The notes under the pieces were generated by a model. The model was given only the letters and a program-made list of their open reading frames with translations, was not told where the DNA came from and made no database searches. 5,818 nt of DNA, taken from assembly GCA_947379685.1 (NCBI GenBank), contig CANCOG010000333.1, positions 1 to 5,818 of the forward strand. The letters are read 5' to 3'. How positions within the stretch are numbered: the stretch's first letter is position 1; each line of letters begins with the position of its first letter. A program made the position numbers and the translations under genes. Shown one piece after another: positions 5,607 to 5,818 of the stretch. This stretch comes from Flavipsychrobacter stenotrophus. GTDB lineage: Bacteria; Bacteroidota; Bacteroidia; Chitinophagales; Chitinophagaceae.

Positions 5607-5620
5607 CAAATTCTAATTTG
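5607..5620. repeat. 14-bp palindrome CAAATT-CT-AATTTG
   Basis: Perfect 6-bp arms (5607-5612 and 5615-5620) flank a 2-nt centre, 30 nt after the stop of the CAP-domain gene. The loop is too short for an RNA hairpin of full stem length. A protein-binding site is possible, but an AT-rich palindrome of this size is also expected by chance. Confidence 0.2.
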
Positions 5621-5649
5621 AACATCCCGCATTAGTTTTGCAAATACAA

Positions 5650-5818
5650 TCAAAAATCATGTTTGGCAATGATGACGCAGCAATAGAAAGGATATTCGTT
5701 TGTAGAGTCACCTTTTACAAAGCCAATTCCGATTTCGGTGCAGTTACTCCAGAAATCGTCCATACCTAAAAGGTGAATTCTGTGGCCTGGAGGGTCGGTT
5801 TCGATGTCAACGATGAGC
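5650..5818 (-). CDS. CAP/SCP-domain protein, C-terminal end only (5' part beyond window)
   Basis: An open frame enters from the right edge and ends at TGA 5652-5650, giving 55 visible residues. They read LIVDIETDPPGHRIHLLG, then FWSNCTEIGIGFVKGD, then YPFYCCVIIAKHDF. The combination PPGHR-x-x-LL followed by TEIGIGFVKG and a final beta strand is the typical end of a CAP (SCP/PR-1, cysteine-rich secretory protein) domain, whose last strands carry GHR..(L/I)L....+.(I/V)G(I/V)G. CAP proteins are usually secreted; some bind lipids or carry zinc-site histidines, but the visible histidine in GHR alone does not settle the role. Signal peptide and the first conserved His/Glu residues would lie outside the window. 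It precedes the membrane protein gene by 151 nt on the same strand. Confidence 0.72.
   Translation of the reverse strand, partial: LIVDIETDPPGHRIHLLGMDDFWSNCTEIGIGFVKGDSTNEYPFYCCVIIAKHDF

Noticed and set aside
5499..5609. N-terminal extension of the two-helix membrane protein from a TTG start
   Set aside because: It has no signal or helix character, needs a rare start, and would begin upstream of the exact -7 box at 5519-5526.

Overview
The window looks like chromosomal DNA from a Bacteroidota (probably Chitinophagaceae or Sphingobacteriales-like) bacterium. The evidence is a HYC_CC_PP-family protein, secreted heavy-metal-associated (HMA) domain proteins, a DUF5946-like protein, a subfamily-2 pyrF, promoter-like boxes close to the Bacteroidota consensus (TTTG, about 19 nt, TAnnTTTG) and a general lack of Shine-Dalgarno sequences. 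The lineage is inferred from these traits and was not tested by a search.

All ten coding regions I can support lie on the minus strand, so transcription runs from high to low coordinates. In transcription order they are: the 3' end of a CAP/SCP-domain protein cut by the right edge (5650-5818); a two-helix membrane protein with an acidic tail (4905-5498); orotidine-5'-phosphate decarboxylase pyrF (3930-4730); a secreted, probably outer-membrane barrel-like protein (3186-3854) followed by a clear intrinsic terminator; a tight three-gene unit of a DUF5946-like protein and two unknown membrane proteins (1670-3102); and a metal-handling cluster of a HYC_CC_PP protein (1165-1560), a small secreted HMA protein (621-965) and a second, larger secreted HMA protein cut by the left edge (1-494).

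The only gene of certain function is pyrF (last step of UMP synthesis). The most coherent system is the leftmost cluster: three consecutive exported proteins carry CxxC or CC cysteine pairs, which suggests periplasmic binding or relay of a soft metal such as copper. The gaps hold perfect dyads upstream of the left HMA gene, a direct repeat upstream of the HYC_CC_PP gene, and a thrice-repeated TTGTGnCC motif upstream of pyrF. No gap exceeds 200 bases. I see no RNA gene, CRISPR array, insertion sequence or clear sign of recent transfer. Nothing here can be called a proven new system; the DUF5946 operon and the double-HMA/HYC cluster are the best candidates for follow-up.
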